From: Propionicimonas sp020161015
GTDB taxonomy: Bacteria > Actinomycetota > Actinomycetes > Propionibacteriales > Propionibacteriaceae
Reading direction: 5' to 3'
DNA length: 64,000 nt
NCBI RefSeq assembly: GCF_964266745.1
Contig: NZ_CAXWGX010000026.1
Location: forward strand, 62,001-126,000
Every line of letters begins with the position of its first letter. Positions within the stretch are counted from its first letter, which is position 1. Positions 10,601 to 16,600 of the stretch are shown here, piece by piece. The notes below the pieces were generated by a model. It searched no databases. It saw only the letters and a list, made by a program, of their open reading frames with translations, and had not been told where the DNA came from. The translations under genes and the position numbers were made by a program.

Positions 10601-13600
10601 CGGGGGTCGAGGTCTTCGCCAGCGTCCACTCCGGCGTGGTGTGCGTGGTGCCGCAGGACGCGCCACAGGTGCCGCCGGACCCGCCCGGCACGACGGTGTT
10701 GGCCAGGATCGCGCCGTCCGAGCCGTCGCGGACGGTCGCGGAGTAGGTGACCGTCCGGGTCTCGTCCGGTGCGAGGTCGGGGATCGACCAGGTGAGCGTC
10801 GTGCCGGTGAGGTCCAGCTGCGCGGAGGTGGCGGTCACGTCGGCCGCGGCGAGGACGGAGGCCAGGTCGTCGGTCGCCGTCGCGCCGGAGATCGTCGCCC
10901 GGGACGTGTTGTGGGCGGTCAGCGTCCAGGTGATGGTGTCACCGGGCTCGACCACGCCGCCGGCCGGGTCGGACGTCTTCTCCAGCGTCCAGGCCCCGGT
11001 GTAGGCGGTGGTGGCGCAGGCGGCGTCGCAGGTGCCGCCGGTGCTGGCGGGGAACGCGGCGTTGTGCAGGCGGACGCCGGTGGCGCCGGCGCGCACGACC
11101 GCGTCGTAGGTGAGGGTCACGCTGTCGCCGGGTGCGACGTCCGGCACCGCCCAGGTGAGGGTGGTGCCCGACAGCGACGCGCCGGCGGGCACGGCGCCGA
11201 GGTCGGCGTCGTCCACCACGTCGGCGAGGTCGTCGACGACCGTGGCGCCGCGGAGCGTGGCGTGCCCGGTGTTGGTGACGGTGAGCGTGTAGCCGATCGT
11301 GTCACCGGGTTCGACGGTGGCGCCGTCGCCGGGGGTTGCGGCCTTCGCCAGCGTCCAGGCGTCGGTGTAGGCGGTGGTGGTGCAGCCGAGGACGCAGTGG
11401 CCGCCCGGGCCCTGGGGCACGGCCGAGTTCGTCAGCACCGCTCCGCGCGCGTCGGCGTCCACGACCACCGGGTAGCTGACGGAGGCGACGCCGCCGACGG
11501 GGATCGTCGGCACGGTCCAGGTCAGGGTGGCGCCGTCCAGCGACAGGCCGGCCGGCAGGGCGCCGAGCGTGGCGTCGTCGAGCACGGCGGACAGGTCGTC
11601 GCTCACCCGGGCGCCGGAGACGGGCACCGGGCCCTCGTTGGCGACGGTGAGCGTGTAGGTGAGCGTGTCACCGGGTTCGACGGTCGCCCCGGACGCCGGG
11701 TCGGAGGTCTTCGTCAGGCTCCACTTCGGCGTCGACTGGGTCGTCGAGCACGCCAGGCAGGTGCCGCCCGGGCCGTTCGCTGTCACCGAGTTGGTCACCG
11801 TGACACCGGAGGCCAGCACGCGGGCGGTGTAGGTGACCGACGCGTGCTCTCCGGGCAGCAGGGTCGGGATCGCCCACGTGAGCTGGTCGCCGTCCCGGCT
11901 CAGCTGCGGCGAGCTGAACGCGACCTCTGCGTTGGCCAGGACGCCGGACAGGTCGTCGGCGGCGGTCGCGCCGGAGACGACGCCGGGCCCGGTGTTCGTG
12001 GCGGTCAGCGTGTAGGTGATGGTGTCGCCCACCGCGACGGTGGCGCCGGAGGCCGGGTCGGAGGTCTTCGCCAGCGTCCAGGCCGGCGTGTACTGGGTGG
12101 TCGTGCACGTCGCGCAGGTGCCGCCGGTGCTGGCCGGGCGCGCGCTGTTGCGCAGGGTCGCGCCGTCGTCGGTGACCCGTACCTGGTAGGTGAGGGTCGC
12201 CGTCTCGTCAGCGGCCACGTCGGGCACCGACCAGGTGAGGGTGCTGCCCGCCAGCGTCGCGCCGTCGGGGACGGCCACGAGCGCGGCGTCGTCCAGCACG
12301 TCGGACAGGTCGTCGGTGGCGGTCGCGCCGTGCAGCGTGGCCGGCCCGGTGTTGGTGACCGTGAGGGTGTAGCTGATCGTGTCGCCCGGCAGGACGGTGC
12401 CGCCGTCGGCGGCGCTGCTCGCCTTGGCCAGCGTCCAGCTCGGCGTGTACGCCGTCGTGGTGCAGGAGCCCGCGCAGTGTCCACCCGTGCCGGCCGGCGT
12501 CGCGATGTTGCGCAGCGTGGCGCCGAGCGCGCCCGCGGACACGGTCGCGGTGTAGGTGACGTCGGCCGTCGCGCCGGGGGCCAGCGCAGGGACCGCCCAG
12601 GTGAGGGTGTCCCCGGAGCGGGTCAGGCCGGCGGGCAGGGCACCGAGGACGGCGTCGTCCACCACGTCGGAGATGTCGTCGTGGACGGTGGCGCCGGGCA
12701 GGGCCACCGGGCCGGTGTTGGTCACCGACAGCGTCCAGCTGATCTCGTCACCGGGGGCGACGACCGTGCCGGAGGCCGGGACGGAGGTCTTCGCGAGCTC
12801 CCACTCCAGCGTGGAGGAGGTGGTGGCGCAGCCGCCGATGCAGGAGGCGCCCGCGCCGTGCGGCGTGACCGTGTTGCGCAGCACCGCGCCGTCCGCGCCG
12901 TCCTTGACGCGCGCGGTGTAGGTCACCGTCCGGTGGTCACCGGGGGCCATCGTCGGGATCGCCCAGGTGAGCGTGTCGCCGGCCCGGCTGAGCTCCGGCG
13001 AGGTGAACGCGACGTCGGCGTCCGCCAGCCCGGAAAGGTCGTCGGTCGCGGTGGCGCCGGAGACGACCGCGCCGGAGGTGTTACGCGCCGACAGGGTGTA
13101 GGTGATCACGTCGCCCGGCTCCACGACCGAGCCGCTGGCCGGGTCGGAGCTCTTGGCCAGCGTCCACGACGGCGTGTGGTGGACGGTCGTGCACGCGCTG
13201 CCGCAGGCCGGCGGGTTGGTCTCGCCGGTCGCCGACACGGTGTTGGTCAGGTCGAGGCCGGCCACGCCCGCCTTCACGGTGGCGGTGTAGGCCAGCGTCA
13301 GCACGGCGCCGGCACGGACGGTGCCGACCGTCCAGACCAGGTCGGTGCCCGACAGCGCCGCGCTGCCCTGGCTGGCGGCGATGTCGGCGACGTCGGCGTT
13401 GCCCAGGACGCCGGCGAGGGCGTCGGTGACCACGACGTCACGGGTGAAGCCCGTGCGCGCGCCGGTCACGGTGACCGTGTAGTGGATGGCCTGGCCCGGG
13501 ACGACGGTGGCGCCGCTGGCCGGGTCGGAGGACTTGGCGACGGTGAAGCTGCCCTTGGTGCGGGTCAGCGTGTTGGTCACGGTCACCGACACCGGGGCCG

Positions 13601-16600
13601 CGCCGCCGGGGAGGTCGAAGCTGATCGTCCGGCCGGAGGTGGTGCCGGTCGCATTGGCGGCGCTCAGCTGCGTGGTCCAGGCGTAGGACGGGTCGTCCGG
13701 CGCGGGCGGGGTGTCCTCGGTGACCTGGCAGGCGCTGCCCACCGGGACGTCGTCCGGGGCGTTCCACGTGCTGCCCGCGGTGAGCGAGAAGGTGCCCGGG
13801 GCCGCGGCAGGGAAGCGGTCGCCATTGGCGGCCGTGCAGCGCCACGAGAACTGGTAGAGCGCGGCAGGGTCGATCGCCTCGGTGTCCCCGGTGAGCACCT
13901 TCGTCACGCCGAACGAGCCGGTGACGCGGCTGACCGGGTTGGTCACCACGATGCCGGAGCCGGTCGTCGCGACGGTGACCGGGCTGCCCAGGTCGGGCGT
14001 GCCCCACAGGTAGGAGTCGTCGGTCTTGGACGGGGCGGGCGGCTCGTCCTCGCCCGTCACCGAGCACCGGGAGCCGGCCAGGACCGGCGGGCTCGTCCAC
14101 TCCGCACCCCCTGCGACCGGGCCCCAGTCGCCGGTCACCGGGTCGTCGCCCTCGTGGGTGCAGCGGTAGCGCCCGGAGAAGGTCAGGTCGGACTCGAGCG
14201 CCGCGGCGTCCACGCCGTTGCCGAGCTCGACGTTCTTGGCGACGGTGAAGGTCGCCCGCACCCGCTCGACCGTGTTGGTGACGGTCACGGACGCGGTCTC
14301 GCCGGCGGCCACCTCGACCGTGCCCGAGGCCGGGGAGTACGTGGCCGGCTGCCACGCGAAGGACCCGTCCGTGAGCTGGTCGGGCGAGAGGGTGTCCTCG
14401 ACGACGGCGCAGCTCGCCGAGGCAGGGATCACCTGGTCGGACGGCCGCGCGACGACGAGGGTGCCGCCCGAGGCGGGCAGCTGCCAGCTGCCGGACGCCG
14501 CGACGGTGCCGCGGTACGTGCACGCCCAGGAGCCGCGGACGGTGAGGTCGGCGGCGAACGCCCCGGCCGGGCCGTCGTAGGCCTTCGTGATCTCGAGCCC
14601 GGACCAGCGGCGGGTCGCGGTGTTGGTGACGACCAGCTGCGCCGGCTCCGCGGCCGAGGCCACCTCGACGGTGCCGCCGAGGTCGGGCGCGGCCCAGGTG
14701 TAGGACGTGTCCAGCAGGGCGCTGTCGGACGGGGCGTCCTCCGTGGCCGTGCACTCCGCGGTGAACGGGATCAGGGTGTCGCCGGTGAGCGTGGCGGGGC
14801 CGTCCCCGGTGACCGACCAGGTGCCGGTGTAACGCTCCTGGCCGTACGTGCACGCGTAGGCGCCGGTGAACGCGGTACCCGGGCGCACGGCGTCCGCCGT
14901 GCCGCTGCCGTAGGCCTTGCTGACGGCGACCTGGCCGTAGACGCGGCGGATGCTGTTGGTGACGACGGCCTGCGGCGCGTCGTTGCCGGCCGTCACGACG
15001 GTGGTCGGGGTGCCGTTGCCGAACGCCACGGTCTGGAGGTCCCAGGCGTAGGACGCGTCGCGCAGCTGGCCGGGGGTCGGGAAGGAACCCTCGCTCACCG
15101 TGCAGGTCCAGCCGTACGGGACGCCGTCGATGGCGGTGGCCGACTCACCCGGCCGGACGGCGACGGTGGCCTCGAGGCGTCCGCTCTCGTCCGGGTCGTG
15201 CAGGTAGCAGCGCGCGGTGACGCTGAACCCGGCGAAGCTTCCGGACGGGGCGTAGCCGCCGGTCTCGCCGGCCAGCTCCTTGGCGACCGTGACCCGGCCG
15301 GTGTCGCGGCGCAGCGTGTTGGTGACGGTGAGCCGGTTCGGCTCGCCCGCCTCGACGGTGACGCCGTGGAAGGACGGCGTGGCGTCCCAGCGGTAGGACG
15401 GGTCGTCGCTCGGCGCGCCGAAGGACGTGTCCTCGGTCACGGAGCACTCGGAGCCGACGAGCACGTGCCCGGCGTCCCCGGTGAGCGTGGCGACGGTGCC
15501 CGCTGCGCTGCCGGTGGACGACCACGTGCCGCTCACCGGGTCCTCGCCGCGGTAGCGGCAGGACCACTCGCCGCTGAACCGCTGCCCGGGGTCGGCCACG
15601 CCGGCGAAGCCGCCGTCGTCGATGATCTTGGCCACCTCGACACCGGCGTAGACGCGGCTCACCGGGTTCGAGATCGCGATGTCGGCCGTGCCCGGGTCGG
15701 AGAGCTTCACCGCGTCCCCGATGGTCGGGTCGCCCCAAGCGTAGGAGCCGTCGAGCAGGCCTCCGTGGGTGGCGCCCTCGCTCGCCGAACAGGTGGAGCC
15801 GACCGGGATCCCGTCGAAAGTCACGCTGTCGCCGCCGGCGACGTCCCGCGTCCCCTGCACGCCGGTGTCACAGGTCAGGGTGACGGGGAACACCGCGCCC
15901 CCGGTGTAGCCGGCGGTCTCGCCGGTGACGGTCTTGGTGACCCGGACGCTGCCGGTCTTCGCGCTGATCCTGTCGACCGCGCGGACGCTGACCGGCTGGG
16001 CGTCGTCCGTGGTGGTGAAGGTGATGCTCCGCCCGTCCTGGCCGGTGTGCGAGGCGTCGCCGGACACGGCCAGGTCGACGCCGTCCCAGCGGTACGGGTC
16101 GATGGTCCCGGGGTCGTCGAGCTCGGTCACCGTGCAGGTGGACCCGCCGGGGACAGCCTCTGCGGGAGCCTTCGCGTCCCCGGCGTTCACGGTCAGGGTG
16201 CCGGAGATCTCGTCGCCGCTCAGCGGCGTGCAGTGGTAGCTGAAGCGGAAGTCGGCGCCGGCCGGGAACGCTGTGCCCGCCGTGCCTCCGTCCACGCTCT
16301 TGGCCACGTTGAACGAGCCCTCGGCCCGGTTCAGCGTGTTCACGACGGTCGCCTCCGCACCGTCGGTGCCGACGGCGGTCGCGTCCGGGGTCTGGGTCGA
16401 CCAGGTGTAGGAGCGGTCGCCGTCCACGGGCGCGCCGGGGGTGTCCTCCGTCACGGTGCACACCGAGCCCACGAGCACGTCGACGGTCCTGGCCGTGCCC
16501 TGGCCGGTGATGCTCCACGAGCCCGCCTCCACGGTCTCGCCGTTGTTGTAGTCGCAGCGGTAGCCGCCGGAGAACGACGCGCCGGCGGTGCCCACGCCCG

